Of a DNA stretch of 64,000 bases, positions 36,939-51,594 are shown piece by piece. The notes beneath the pieces were generated by a model. That model ran no database searches. It was not told the DNA's origin and saw only the letters and a program-made list of their open reading frames with translations. The number at the start of each line of letters is the position of its first letter. Position 1 is the first letter of the stretch. The position numbers were made by a program, and so were the translations under genes. The stretch is from Cavia porcellus (Eukaryota; Chordata; Mammalia; Rodentia; Caviidae): contig NW_026947690.1 in the NCBI RefSeq assembly GCF_034190915.1, forward strand, positions 124,001 to 188,000. Direction: 5' to 3'.

Positions 36939-39705
36939 AATGTTTTTCAGAAACCTATCCTACATTGCCACTGCATGTTCCCTGACCTCCCCATCCAGAC
37001 CACCCCGCGGTGCTTTTCTCCATCCTACATTGCCACGCACTGCCTATCCTAATTCAGACTCTCCGATTCACACATCCCCGTGAGCTTTTTCTCACTCCTA
37101 CTAGTGAAGGTAATGTAACACACACCCATACAATGCGCACCACCCGTCGATGTTTTTCAGAAAGCTATCCTACATTGCCACTGCGTGTTCCCTGACCTCC
37201 GCATGCTGACCAACCCGCGGTGCTTTTCTCCATCCTACATTGCCACTCACTGCCTATCCTAATTCAGACCCTCCGATTCACACAACCCCGTGATGTTTTT
37301 CTCACTCCTTCTAGTGAATGTAATGTAACACATACCCATACAATGCTCACCACCCCGCGATGTTTTTCTCACTCCTACTAGTGAATGTAATGTAACACAC
37401 ACCCATACAATGCGCACCACACCGCGATGTTCTTCAGAAACCTCTCCTACTTTGCCACTGCATGTTCCTGGACCTCCCCATGCTGAGCACCCCGCGATGC
37501 TTTTCTCCATCCTACTTTGCCACTCAATGCGTATCCTAATTCAGACCCTCCGATTCTCACCATCCCGTGATGTTTTTCTCACTCCTACTAGTGAATGTAA
37601 TGTAACACACACCCATACAATGCGCACCACCCTGCGATGTTTTTCTTACGCCTAGTAGTGACTGTAATGTAACACACACCCATACAATGCGCACCACCCC
37701 GCGATATTTTGCTCACTCCTATTAGTGAATGTAATATAACACACGCCCATACAATGTACACCACCCCGCGATGTTTTTAAGAAACCTATCCTGCATTGCC
37801 ACTGCATGTTCCCTGACCTCCCCATGCTGACCACCCCGCGGTGCTTTTCTCCATTCTACATTGCCACTCACTGCCTATCCTAATCAGACCCTCTGATTCA
37901 CACATCCCCGTGATGTTTTTCTCACTCCTACTAGTGAATGTAATGTTACACACACCCATACAATGCGCACCACCCCTGGGTGTTTTTCAGAAACCTATCC
38001 GACATTGCCACTGCATGTTCCCTGCCCTCCCCATGCTGACCACTGCGCGGTGCTTTTCTCCATCCTACATTGCCACTCACTACCTATCCTAATTCAGACC
38101 CTCCGATTCACACCACCCCGTGATGTTTTTCTCACTCCTACTAGTGAATGTAATGTAACACACACCCATACAATGCGCACCACCCCGTGATGTTTTTTTC
38201 ACTCCTACTAGTGAAGGTAATGTAACACACACCCATACAATGCGCACCACCCCGTGATGTTTTTCTCACTCCTACTAGTGAATGTAATGTAACACACACC
38301 CATTCAATGCGAACCACCCCGTGATGTTTTTCTCACTCCTACTAGCCAATGTAATGTAACACACACCCATACAATGCGCACCACCCGGCGATGTTTTTCA
38401 CAAACCTAACCTACATTGCCACTGCATGTTCCCTGACCTCCCCATGCTGACCATCCCGCGGTGCTTTTCTCCATCCTACATTGCCACTCACAGCCTATCC
38501 TAATTCAGACCCTCCGATTCACACCATCCCGTGATGTTTTTCTCACTCCTACTAGTGAATGTAATGTAACACACACCCAAACAAAGCGCACCACTCCGTG
38601 ATATTTTTCTCACTCCTATTAGTGAATGTGATGTTACACACCCGTACAATGCACACCACCCCGCGATGTTTTTCAGAAACCTATCCTACATTGCCACTGC
38701 ATGTTTCCTGACCTCCCCATTCTGACCACCCCGTGGAGCTTTTCTCCATCCTACATTGCCACTCACTGCCTATCCTAATTCAGACCCTCCGATTCACACC
38801 ACCCTGTGATGTTTTTCTCACTCCTACTAGTGAATGTAATGTAACACACACCCATACATTGCGAACCACCCCGCGATGTTTTTCTCACTCCTACTAGTGA
38901 ATGTAATGGAACACACACCCATACAATGTGCACCACCCCGCGATGTTTTTCAGAAACCTATCCTGCATTGCCACTGCATGTTCCCTGACCTCCCCTTGCT
39001 GACCACCCCGCGGTGCCTTTCTCCATCCTACATTGCCATTCACTGCCTATCCTAATTCAGACCCTCCGATTCACACCACCCCGTGATGTTTTTCTCACTC
39101 CTTCTAGTGAATGTAATGTAACACACACCCATACAATGCTCACCACCCCGCGATGATTTTCTCACTCCTACTAGTGAATGTAATGTAACACACACCCATA
39201 CAATGCGCACCACCCCGCGATGTTTTTCAGAAACCTATGCTACATTGCCACTGCATGTTCCCTGACCTCCCCTTGCTGACCACCCCGCGGTGCCTTTCTC
39301 CATCCTACATTGCCACTCACTGCCTATCCTAATTCAGACCCTCCGATTCACACCACCCCGTGATGTTTTTCTCACTTCTCCTAGTGAATGTAACGTAACA
39401 CACACCCATACAATGCGCACCACCCCGCGATGTTTTTCTCACTCCTACTAGTGAATGTAACGTAACACACACCCATACAATGTGCACCACCCCGTGATGT
39501 TTTTCAGAAACCTATCCTGCATTGCCACTGCATGTTCCCTGACCTCCCGATACTGACCACACCGCGGTGCTTTTCTCTATCCTACAGTGCCACTCACTGC
39601 CTATCCTAATGCAGACACTCCGATTCACACAACCCCTTGATGTTTTTCTCACTCCCACTAGTGAATGGAATGTAACACACATCCATACAATGCGCACCAC
39701 CCCGC
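36939..39705 (+). repeat. Module P, copy 2
   Basis: The ten B groups and their A numbers equal those of 26022-28788, at an offset of 10917 bp. It shares CAAACAAAGCGC and GTGATGTTACACACC with copy 3 but not with copy 1, so copies 2 and 3 are the closer pair. Confidence 0.91.
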
Positions 39706-39982
39706 GATATTTTTCAGAAACCTATCCTACATTGCCAATGCATGTTCCCTGACCTCCCCATGCTGACCACCCCGCGGTGCTTTTCTCCATCCTACATTGC
39801 CACTCACTGCCTATCCTAATTCAGACCCTCCGATTCACACCACCCCGTGATGTTTTTCTCACTCCTACTAGTGAATGTAATGTAACACACACCCATACAT
39901 TGCGCACCACCCCGCGATGTTTTTCTCTCTCCTACTAGTGAATGTAATGTAACACACACCCATACAATGCGCACCACCCCGT

Positions 39983-42900
39983 GATGTTTTTCAGAAACCT
40001 ATCCTACATTGCCACTGCATGATCCCTGACCTCCCCATGATGACCACACCGCGGTGCTTTTCTCTATCCTACATTGCCACTCACTGCCTATCCTAATAAA
40101 GAGCATCCAATTCACATCACCCCGTGATGTTTTTCTCACTCCTACTAGTGAATGTAATGTAACACACACCCATACAATGCGCACTACCCCGCGATGTTTT
40201 AAAGAAACCTATCCTACATTGGCACTGCATGTTCCCTGACCTCCCCATGCTGACCACACCGCGGTGCTTTTCTCCAACCTACATTGCCACTCACTGCCTA
40301 TCCTAATTCAGACCCTGCGATTGACACCACACCGTGATGTTTTTCTCACTCCTACTAGTGAATGTAATGTAACACACACCCATTCAATGCGAACCACCCC
40401 GTGATGTTTTTCTCACTCCTACTAGCCAATGTAATGTAACACACACCCATACAATGCGCACCACCCGGCGATGTTTTTCACAAACCTAACCTACATTGCC
40501 ACAGCATGTTCCCTGACCTCCCCATGCTGACCATCCCGCGGTGCTTTTCTCCATCCTACATTGTCACTCACAGCCTATCCTAATTCAGACCCTCCGATTC
40601 ACACCACCCCGTGATGTTTTTCTCACTCCTACTAGTGAATGTAATGTAACACACACCCAAACAATGCGCACCACTCCGTGATATTTTTCTCACTCCTATT
40701 AGTGAATGTAATGTTACACACCCGTACAATGCACACCACCCCGCGATGTTTTTCAGAAAGCTATCCTACATTGCCACTGCATGTTTCCTGACCTCCCCAT
40801 TCTGACCACCCCGTGGAGCTTTTCTCCATCCTACATTGCCACTCACTGCCTATCCTAATTCAGACCCTCCGATTCACACCACCCTGTGATGTTTTTCTCA
40901 CTCCTACTAGTGAATGTAATGTAACACACACCCATACAATGCGCACCATCCCGCGATGTTTTTCTCACTCCTACTAGTGAATGTAATGTAACACACACCC
41001 ATACATTGCGCACCACCCCGCGATGTTTTTCTCACTCCTACTAGTGAATGTAATGGAACACACACCCATACAATGTGCACCACCCCGCGATGTTTTTCAG
41101 AAACCTATCCTGCATTGCCACTGCATGTTCCCTGACCTCCCCTTGCTGACCACCCCGCGGTGCCTTTCTCCATCCTACATTGCCACTCACTGCCTATCCT
41201 AATTCAGACCCTCCGATTCACACCACCCCGTGATGTTTTTCTCACTCCTTCTAGTGAATGTAATGTAACACACACCCATACAATGCGCAACACCCCGTGA
41301 TGTTTTTCTCACTCCTACTAGGGAATGAAATGTAACACACACCCATACAATGCGCACCACCCCGTGATGTTTTTCTCACTCCTACTAGTGAATGTAATGT
41401 AACACACACCCATACAATGCGCAACACCCCGTGATGTTTTTCTCACTCCTACTAGTGAATGTAATGTAACACACACGCATACAATGCCCGCCACACCGCG
41501 ATGTTTTTCTCACACCTACTAGTGAATGTAATGTAACACACACGCATACAATGCGCACCACACCGCGATGTTCTTCAGAAACCTATCCTACTTTGCCACT
41601 GCATGTTCCTGGACCTTCCCATGCTGAACACCCCGCGATGCTTTTCTCCATCCTACTTTGCCACTCACTGCGTATCGTAATTTAGACCCTCCGATTCACA
41701 CTGCCCCGTGATGTTTTTCTCACTCCTACTAGTGAATGTAATGAAACACACACCCATACAATGCGCACCACCCTGCGATGTTTTTCTTACGCCTAGTAGT
41801 GACTGTAATGTAACACACACCCATACAATGTACACCACGCCGCGATGTTTTTCCGAAACCTATCCTGCTTTGCCACTGCATGTTCCCTGACCTCCCCATG
41901 CTGACCACCCCGTGGTGCTTTTCTCCATCCTACATTTCCCCTCACTGCCTATCCTAATGGAGACCCTCCGATTCACACCACCCCTTGATGTTTTTCTCAC
42001 TCCCACTAGTGAATGTAATGTAACACACATCCATACAATGCGCACCACCCCGCGATATTTTTCAGAAACCTATCCTATATTGCCACTGCATGTTCCTTGC
42101 GCTCCCATGCAGACCACCTCGCGGTGCTTTCCTCCATCCTACATTGCCACTCACTCCCTATCCTAATTCAGACTCTCCGATTCACACCACCCCGTGATGT
42201 TTTTCTCACTCCTACTATTGAATGTAATGTAACACACACCCATACAAGGCGCACCACTCCGTGATGTTTTTCTCACTCCTACTATTGAATGTAATGTAAC
42301 ACACACCCATACAATGCGCACCACACAGCGATGTTTTTCTCACACCTACTAGTGAATGTAATGTAACACACACCCATACAATGCGCACCACACCGCGATG
42401 TACTTCAGAAACCTATCCTACTTTGCCACTGCATGTTCCTGGACCTCCCCATGCTGAACACCCCGCAATGCTTTTCTCCATCCTACTTTGCCACTCACTG
42501 CGTATCCTAATTAAGACCCTCCGATTCACACCACCCCGTGATGTTTTTCGCACTCCTACTAGTAAACGTAATGTATCACACACCCTTACAATGCGCACCA
42601 ACCCGCCATGTTTTTCTCACTCCTACTAGTGAATGTAATGTAACACACACCCATACAATGCGCACCACCCCGCGATGTTTTTCAGAAACCTATGCTACAT
42701 TGCCACTGCATGTTCCCTGACCTCCCCAAGCTGACCAGCCCATGGTGCTTTTCTCCATCCTACTTTGCCACGCACTGCCTATCCTAATTCAGACCCTCCG
42801 ATTCACACATCCCCGTGATGTTTTTCTCACTCCTACTAGTGAATGTAATGTAATACACACCCATACAATGCGCACCACCCCGCGATGTTTTTCAGAAACC

Positions 42901-43160
42901 TATCCTACATTGCCACTGCATGTTCCCTGACCTCCCCATGCTGACCACCCCGCGGTGCTTTTCTCCATCCTACATTGCCACTCACTGCCTATCCTAATTC
43001 AGACCCTCCGATTCACACCACCCTGTGATGTTTTTCTCACTCCTACTAGTGAATGTAATGTAACACACACCCATAAAATGCGCACCACCCCGCGATGTTT
43101 TTCTCTCTCCTACTAGTGAATGTAATGTAACACACACCCATACAATGCGCACCACCCCGT
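39983..43160 (+). repeat. Anchor block 3 (3178 bp)
   Basis: A numbers are 1, 2, 2, 3, 5, 2, 1, 3, 2, 1 and 2. The block matches 53943-57120 at an offset of 13960 bp with the same order and shared private changes such as GCCCGCCACACCG. It is the cleanest form of the 3178-bp block. Its second half corresponds to 29544-31136 of module Q. Confidence 0.91.
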
Positions 43161-46100
43161 GATGTTTTTCAGAAACCTATCCTACATTGCCACTGCATGA
43201 TCCCTGACCTCCCCATGATGACCACACCGCGGTGCTTTTCTCTATCCTACATTGCCACTCACTGCCTATCCTAATAAAGAGCATCCAATTCACATCACCC
43301 CGTGATGTTTTTCTCACTCCTACTAGTGAATGTAATGTAACACACACCCATACAATGCGCACTACCCCGCGATGTTTTAAAGAAACCTATCCTACATTGG
43401 CACTGCATGTTCCCTGACCTCCCCATGCTGACCACACCGCGGTGCTTTTCTCCAACCTACATTGCCACTCACTGCCTATCCTAATTCAGACCCTGCGATT
43501 GACACCACACCGTGATGTTTTTCTCACTCCTACTAGTGAATGTAATGTAACACACACCCATTCAATGCGAACCACCCCGTGATGTTTTTCTCACTCCTAC
43601 TAGCCAATGTAATGTAACACACACCCATACAATGCGCACCACCATGCGATGTTTTTCACAAACCTAACCTACATTGCCACTGCATGTTCCCTGACCTCCC
43701 CATGCTGACCATCCCGCGGTGCTTTTCTCCATCCTACATTGCCACTCACAGCCTATCCTAATTCAGACCCTCCGATTCACACCACCCCGTGATGTTTTTC
43801 TCACTCCTACTAGTGAATGTAATGTAACACACACCCAAACAATGCGCACCACTCCGTGATATTTTTCTCACTCCTATTAGTGAATGTAATGTTACACACC
43901 CGTACAATGCACACCACCCCGCGATGTTTTTCAGAAACCTATCCTACATTGCCACTGCATGTTTCCTGACCTCCCCATTCTGACCAGCCCGTGGAGCTTT
44001 TCTCCATCCTACATTGCCACTCACTGCCTATCCTAATTCAGACCCTCCGATTCACACCACCCTGTGATGTTTTTCTCACTCCTACTAGTGAATGTAATGT
44101 AACACACACCCATACAATGCGCACCATCCCGCGATGTTTTTCTCACTCCTACTAGTGAATGTAATGTAACACACACCCATACATTGCGCACCACCCCGCG
44201 ATGTTTTTCTCACTCCTACTAGTGAATGTAATGGAACACACACCCATACAATGTGCACCACCCCGCGATGTTTTTCAGAAACCTATCCTGCATTGCCACT
44301 GCATGTTCCCTGACCTCCCCTTGCTGACCACCCCGCGGTGCCTTTCTCCATCCTACATTGCCACTCACTGCCTATCCTAATTCAGACCCTCCGATTCACA
44401 CCACCCCGTGATGTTTTTCTCAATCCTTCTAGTGAATGTAATGTAACACACACCCATACAATGCTCACCACCCCGCGATGATTTTCTCACTCCTACTAGT
44501 GAATGTAATGTAACACACACCCATACAATGCGCACCACCCCACGATGTTTTTCAGAAACCTATCCTACATTGCCACTGCATGTTCCCTGCCCTCCCCATG
44601 CTGAGCACCGCGCTGTGCTTTTCTCCATCCTACATTGCCACTCAATGCCTATCCTAATTCAGACCCTCCGATTCACACCACCCCGTGATGTTTTTCTCAC
44701 TCCTACTAGTGAATGTAATGTAACACACACCCATACAATGCGCACCACGCCGTGATGTTTTTCTCACTCCTACTAGTGAATGTAGTGTAACACACACCCA
44801 TACAATGCGCACCACCCCGTGATGTTTTTCTCACTTCTCCTAGTGAATGTAACGTAACACACACCCATACAATGCGCACCACCCCGCGATGTTTTTCTCA
44901 CTCCTACTAGTGAATGTAACGTAACACACACCCATACAATGTGCACCACCCCGTGATGTTTTTCAGAAACCTATCCTGCATTGCCACTGCATGTTCCCTG
45001 ACCTCCCGATACTGACCACACCGCGGTGCTTTTCTCCATCCTACATTGCCACTCACTGCCTATCCTAATGGAGACCCTCCGATTCACACCACCCCTTGAT
45101 GTTTTTCTCACTCCCACTAGTGAATGTAATGTAACACACATCCATACAATGCGCACCACCCCGCGATATTTTTCAGAAACCTATCCTATATTGCCACTGC
45201 ATGTTCCTTGCGCTCCCATGCAGACCACCTCGCGGTGCTTTCCTCCATCCTACATTGCCACTCACTCCCTATCCTAATTCAGACTCTCCGATTCACACCA
45301 GCCCGTGATGTTTTTCTCACTCCTACTATTGAATGTAATGTAACACACACCCATAAAAGGCGCACCACTCCGTGATGTTTTTCTCACTCCTACTATTGAA
45401 TGTAATGTAACACACACCCATACAATGCGCACCACACAGCGATGTACTTCAGAAACCTATCCTACTTTGCCACTGCATGTTCCTGGAACTCCCCATGCTG
45501 AACACCCCGCAATGCTTTTCTCCATCCTACTTTGCCACTCACTGCGTATCCTAATTAAGACCCTCCGATTCACACCACCCCGTGATGTTTTTCGCACTCC
45601 TACTAGTAAACGTAATGTATCACACACCCTTACAATGCGCACCAACCCGCCATGTTTTTCTCACTCCTACTAGTGAATGTAATGTAACACACACCCATAC
45701 AATGCGCACCACCCCGCGATGTTTTTCAGAAACCTATGCTACATTGCCACTGCATGTTCCCTGACCTCCCCAAGCTGACCAGCCCATGGTGCTTTTCTCC
45801 ATCCTACTTTGCCACGCACTGCCTATCCTAATTCAGACCCTCCGATTCACACATCCCCGTGATGTTTTTCTCACTCCTACTAGTGAATGTAATGTAACAC
45901 ACACCCATACAATGCGCACCACCCGCGATGTTTTTCAGAAACCTATCCTACATTGCCACTGCATGTTCCCTGACCTCCCCATGCTGACCACCCCGCGGTG
46001 CTTTTCTCCATCCTACATTGCCACTCACTGCCTATCCTAATTCAGACCCTCCGATTCACACCACCCCGTGATGTTTTTCTCACTCCTACTAGTGAATGTA

Positions 46101-46203
46101 ATGTAACACACACCCATACATTGCGCACCACCCCGCGATGTTTTTCTCTCTCCTACTAGTGAATGTAATGTAACACACACCCATACAATGCGCACCACCC
46201 CGT
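43161..46203 (+). repeat. Anchor block 4 (3043 bp)
   Basis: A numbers are 1, 2, 2, 3, 2, 4, 1, 2, 2, 1 and 2. The middle (44410-44954) is taken from blocks like 28025-28578 and 22107, with CGCGCTGTGC and TCACTTCTCCTAGTG. The B at 44955 is a chimera that begins like 28579 and ends like the Bg type. At 45441 one A block has been lost relative to 42330-42397, fusing the CACAGCGATG start directly to TACTTCAG. Confidence 0.88.
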
Positions 46204-48827
46204 GATGTTTTTCAGAAACCTATCCTACATTGCCACTGCATGATCCCTGACCTCCCCATGATGACCACACCGCGGTGCTTTTCTCTATCCTACATTGCCA
46301 CTCACTGCCTATCCTAAAAAAGAGCATCCAATTCACATCACCCCGTGATGTTTTTCTCACTCCTACTAGTGAATGTAATGTAACACACACCCATACAATG
46401 CGCACTACCCCGCGATGTTTTAAAGAAACCTATCCTACATTGGCACTGCATGTTCCCTGACCTCCCCATGCTGACCACACCGCGGTGCTTTTCTCCAACC
46501 TACATTGCCACTCACTGCCTATCCTAATTCAGACCCTGCGATTGACACCACACCGTGATGTTTTTCTCACTCCTACTAGTGAATGTAATGTAACACACAC
46601 CCATTCAATGCGAACCACGCCGTGATGTTTTTCTCACTCCTACTAGCCAATGTAATGTAACACACACCCATACAATGCGCACCACCCGGCGATGTTTTTC
46701 ACAAGCCTAACCTACATTGCCACTGCATGTTCCCTGACCTCCCCATGCTGACCATCCCGCGGTGCTTTTCTCCATCCTACATTGCCACTCACAGCCTATC
46801 CTAATTCAGACCCTCCGATTCACACCACCCCGTGATGTTTTTCTCACTCCTACTAGTGAATGTAATGTAACACACACCCAAACAATGTGCACCACTCCGT
46901 GATATTTTTCTCACTCCTATTAGTGAATGTAATGTTACACACCCGTACAATGCACACCACCCCGCGATGTTTTTCAGAAACCTATCCTACATTGCCACTG
47001 CATGTTTCCTGACCTCTCCATTCTGACCACCCCGTGGAGCTTTTCTCCATCCTACATTGCCACTCACTGCCTATCCTAATTCAGACCCTCCGATTCACAC
47101 CACCCTGTGATGTTTTTCTCACTCCTACTAGTGAATGTAATGTAACACACACCCATACAATGCGCACCATCCCGCGATGTTTTTCTCACTCCTACTAGTG
47201 AATGTAATGTAACACACACCCATACATTGCGCACCACCCCGCGATGTTTTTCTCACTCCTACTAGTGAATGTAATGGAACACACACCCATACAATGTGCA
47301 CCACCCCGCGATGTTTTTTAGAAACCTATCCTGCATTGCCACTGCATGTTCCCTGACCTCCCCTTGCTGACCACCCCGCGGTGCCTTTCTCCATCCTACA
47401 TTGCCACTCACTGCCTATCCTAATTCAGACCCTCCGATTCACACCATCCCGTGATGTTTTTCTCACTCCTTCTAGTGAATGTAATGTAACACACACCCAT
47501 ACAATGCGCACCACCCCGTGATGTTTTTCTCACTCCTACTAGGGAATGAAATGTAACACACACCCATACAATGCGCACCACCCCGTGATGTTTTTCTCAC
47601 TCCTACTAGTGAATGTAATGTAACACACACCCATACAATGCGCAACACCCCGTGATGTTTTTCTCACTCCTACTAGTGAATGTAATGTAACACACACGCA
47701 TACAATGCCCACCACACCACGATGTTTTTCTCACACCTACTAGTGAATGTAATGTAACACACACGCATACAATGCGCACCGCACCGCGATGTTCTTCAGA
47801 AACCTATCCTACTTTGCCACTGCATGTTCCTGGACCTTCCCATGCTGAACACCCCGCGATGCTTTTCTCCATCCTACTTTGCCACTCACTGCGTATCCTA
47901 ATTTAGACCCTCCGATTCACACCGCCCCGTGATGTTTTTCTCACTCCTACTAGTGAATGTAATGAAACACACACCCATACAATGCGCACCACCCTGCGAT
48001 GTTTTTCTTACGCCTAGTAGTGACTGTAATGTAACACACACCCATACAATGTACACCATGCCGCGATGTTTTTCCGAAACCTATCCTGCTTTGCCACTGC
48101 ATGTTCCCTGACCTCCCCATGCTGACCACCCCGTGGTGCTTTTCTCCATCCTACATTTCCCCTCACTGCCTATCCTAATGGAGACCCTCCGATTCACACC
48201 ACCCCTTGATGTTTTTCTCACTCCCACTAGTGAATGTAATGTAACACACATCCATACAATGCGCACCACCCCGCGATATTTTTCAGAAACCTATCCTATA
48301 TTGCCACTGCATGTTCCTTGCGCTCCCATGCAGACCACCTCGCGGTGCTTTCCTCCATCCTACATTGCCACTCACTCCCTATCCTAATTCAGACTCTCCG
48401 ATTCACACCACCCCGTGATGTTTTTGTCACTCCTACTAGCGAATGTAATGTAACACACACCCATACAATGCGCACCACCCGTCGATGTTTTTCAGAAATC
48501 TATCCTACATTGCCACTGCGTGTTCCCTGACCTCCCCATGCTGACCACACCGCGGTGCTTTTCTCCATCCTACATTGCCACTCACTCCCTATCCTAATTC
48601 AGACCCTCCAATTCACACCACCCCGTGATGTTTTTCTCACTCCTTCTAGTGAATGTAATATAACACACACCCATACAATGCTCACCACCCCGCGATGTTT
48701 TTCTCACTCCTACTAGTGAATGTAATGTAACACACACCCATACAATGCGCACCACCCCACGATGTTTTTCTCACTCCTACTAGTGAATGTAATGTAACAC
48801 ACACCCATAAAATGCGCTGCAACCCGC

Positions 48828-51594
48828 AATGTTTTTCAGAAACCTATCCTACATTGCCACTGCATGTTCCCTGACCTCCCCATCCAGACCACCCCGCGGT
48901 GCTTTTCTCCATCCTACATTGCCACGCACTGCCTATCCTAATTCAGACTCTCCGATTCACACATCCCCGTGAGCTTTTTCTCACTCCTACTAGTGAAGGT
49001 AATGTAACACACACCCATACAATGCGCACCACCCGTCGATGTTTTTCAGAAAGCTATCCTACATTGCCACTGCGTGTTCCCTGACCTCCGCATGCTGACC
49101 AACCCGCGGTGCTTTTCTCCATCCTACATTGCCACTCACTGCCTATCCTAATTCAGACCCTCCGATTCACACAACCCCGTGATGTTTTTCTCACTCCTTC
49201 TAGTGAATGTAATGTAACACATACCCATACAATGCTCACCACCCCGCGATGTTTTTCTCACTCCTACTAGTGAATGTAATGTAACACACACCCATACAAT
49301 GCGCACCACACCGCGATGTTCTTCAGAAACCTCTCCTACTTTGCCACTGCATGTTCCTGGACCTCCCCATGCTGAGCACCCCGCGATGCTTTTCTCCATC
49401 CTACTTTGCCACTCAATGCGTATCCTAATTCAGACCCTCCGATTCTCACCATCCCGTGATGTTTTTCTCACTCCTACTAGTGAATGTAATGTAACACACA
49501 CCCATACAATGCGCACCACCCTGCGATGTTTTTCTTACGCCTAATAGTGACTGTAATGTAACACACACCCATACAATGCGCACCACCCCGCGATATTTTG
49601 CTCACTCCTATTAGTGAATGTAATATAACACACGCCCATACAATGTACACCACCCCGCGATGTTTTTAAGAAACCTATCCTGCATTGCCACTGCATGTTC
49701 CCTGACCTCCCCATGCTGACCACCCCGCGGTGCTTTTCTCCATCCTACATTGCCACTCACTGCCTATCCTAATCAGACCCTCTGATTCACACATCCCCGT
49801 GATGTTTTTCTCACTCCTACTAGTGAATGTAATGTTACACACACCCATACAATGCGCACCAACCCTGGGTGTTTTTCAGAAACCTATCCGACATTGCCAC
49901 TGCATGTTCCCTGCCCTCCCCATGCTGACCCCTGCGCGGTGCTTTTCTCCATCCTACATTGCCACTCACTACCTATCCTAATTCAGACCCTCCGATTCAC
50001 ACCACCCCGTGATGTTTTTCTCACTCCTACTAGTGAATGTAATGTAACACACACCCATACAATGCGCCCCACCCCGTGATGTTTTTTTCACTCCTACTAG
50101 TGAAGGTAATGTAACACACACCCATACAATGCGCACCACCCCGTGATGTTTTTCTCACTCCTACTAGTGAATGTAATGTAACACACACCCATTCCATGCG
50201 AACCACCCCGTGATGTTTTTCTCACTCCTACTAGCCAAAGTAATGTAACACACACCCATACAATGCGCACCACCCGGCGATGTTTTTCACAAACCTAACC
50301 TACATTGCCACTGCATGTTCCCTGACCTCCCCATGCTGACCATCCCGAGGTGCTTTTCTCCATCCTACATTGCCACTCACAGCCTATCCTAATTCAGACC
50401 CTCCGATTCACACCATCCCGTGATGTTTTTCTCACTCCTACTAGTGAATGTAATGTAACACACACCCAAACAAAGCGCACCACTCCGTGATATTTTTCTC
50501 ACTCCTATTAGTGAATGTGATGTTACACACCCGTACAATGCACACCACCCCGCGATGTTTTTCAGAAACCTATCCTACATTGCCACTGCATGTTTCCTGA
50601 CCTCCCCATTCTGACCACCCCGTGGAGCTTTTCTCCATCCTACATTGCCACTCACTGCCTATCCTAATTCAGACCCTCCGATTCACACCACCCTGTGATG
50701 TTTTTCTCACTCCTACTAGTGAATGTAATGTAACACACACCCATACATTGCGAACCACCCCGCGATGTTTTTCTCACTCCTACTAGTGAATGTAATGGAA
50801 CACACACCCATACAATGTGCACCACCCCACGATGTTTTTCAGAAACCTCTCCTGCATTGCCACTGCATGTTCCCTGACCTCCCCTTGCTGACCACCCCGC
50901 GGTGCCTTTCTCCATCCTACATTGCCATTCACTGCCTATCCTAATTCAGACCCTCCGATTCACACCACCCCGTGATGTTTTTCTCACTCCTTCTAGTGAA
51001 TGTAATGTAACACACACCCATACAATGCTCACCACCCCGCGATGATTTTCTCACTCCTACTAGTGAATGTAATGTAACACACACCCATACAATGCGCACC
51101 ACCACGCGATGTTTTTCAGAAACCTATGCTACATTGCCACTGCATGTTCCCTGACCTCCCCTTGCTGACCACCCCGCGGTGCCTTTCTCCATCCTACATT
51201 GCCACTCACTGCCTATCCTAATTCAGACCCTCCGATTCACACCACCCCGTGATGTTTTTCTCACTTCTCCTAGTGAATGTAACGTAACACACACCCATAC
51301 AATGCGCACCACCCCGCGATGTTTTTCTCACTCCTACTAGTGAATGTAACGTAACACACACCCATACAATGTGCACCACCCCGTGATGTTTTTCAGAAAC
51401 CTATCCTGCATTGCCACTGCATGTTCCCTGACCTCCCGATACTGACCACACCGCGGTGCTTTTCTCTATCCTACATTGCCACTCACTGCCTATCCTAATG
51501 CAGACACTCCGATTCACACAACCCCTTGATGTTTTTCTCACTCCCACTAGTGAATGGAATGTAACACACATCCATACAATGCGCACCACCCCGC
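48828..51594 (+). repeat. Module P, copy 3
   Basis: The same ten B groups as copies 1 and 2 are present, at offsets of 22806 and 11889 bp. The A at 49525 has CTTACGCCTAATAGTGACTG where the other copies have CTAGTAGTG. Confidence 0.91.

Larger units (their letters stand above)
34315..39982 (+). repeat. Anchor block 2 (5668 bp) with module P copy 2
   Basis: A numbers are 1, 2, 2, 3, 5, 2, 1, 1, 3 followed by module P at 36939-39705 and a B at 39706 with two A blocks. The stretch 34315-39705 is repeated at 46204-51594, offset 11889 bp, with only scattered differences; both carry private changes such as CAAACAAAGCGC. At 39706 the block joins the 30860-type A blocks instead of module Q, which marks a recombination junction. 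Confidence 0.9.

Noticed and set aside
40095..40101. AATAAA as a polyadenylation signal
   Set aside because: It arises from one base change in the anchor B variant (CTAAAAAAGAGC against CTAATAAAGAGC) and recurs only in copies of that variant. There is no gene upstream.
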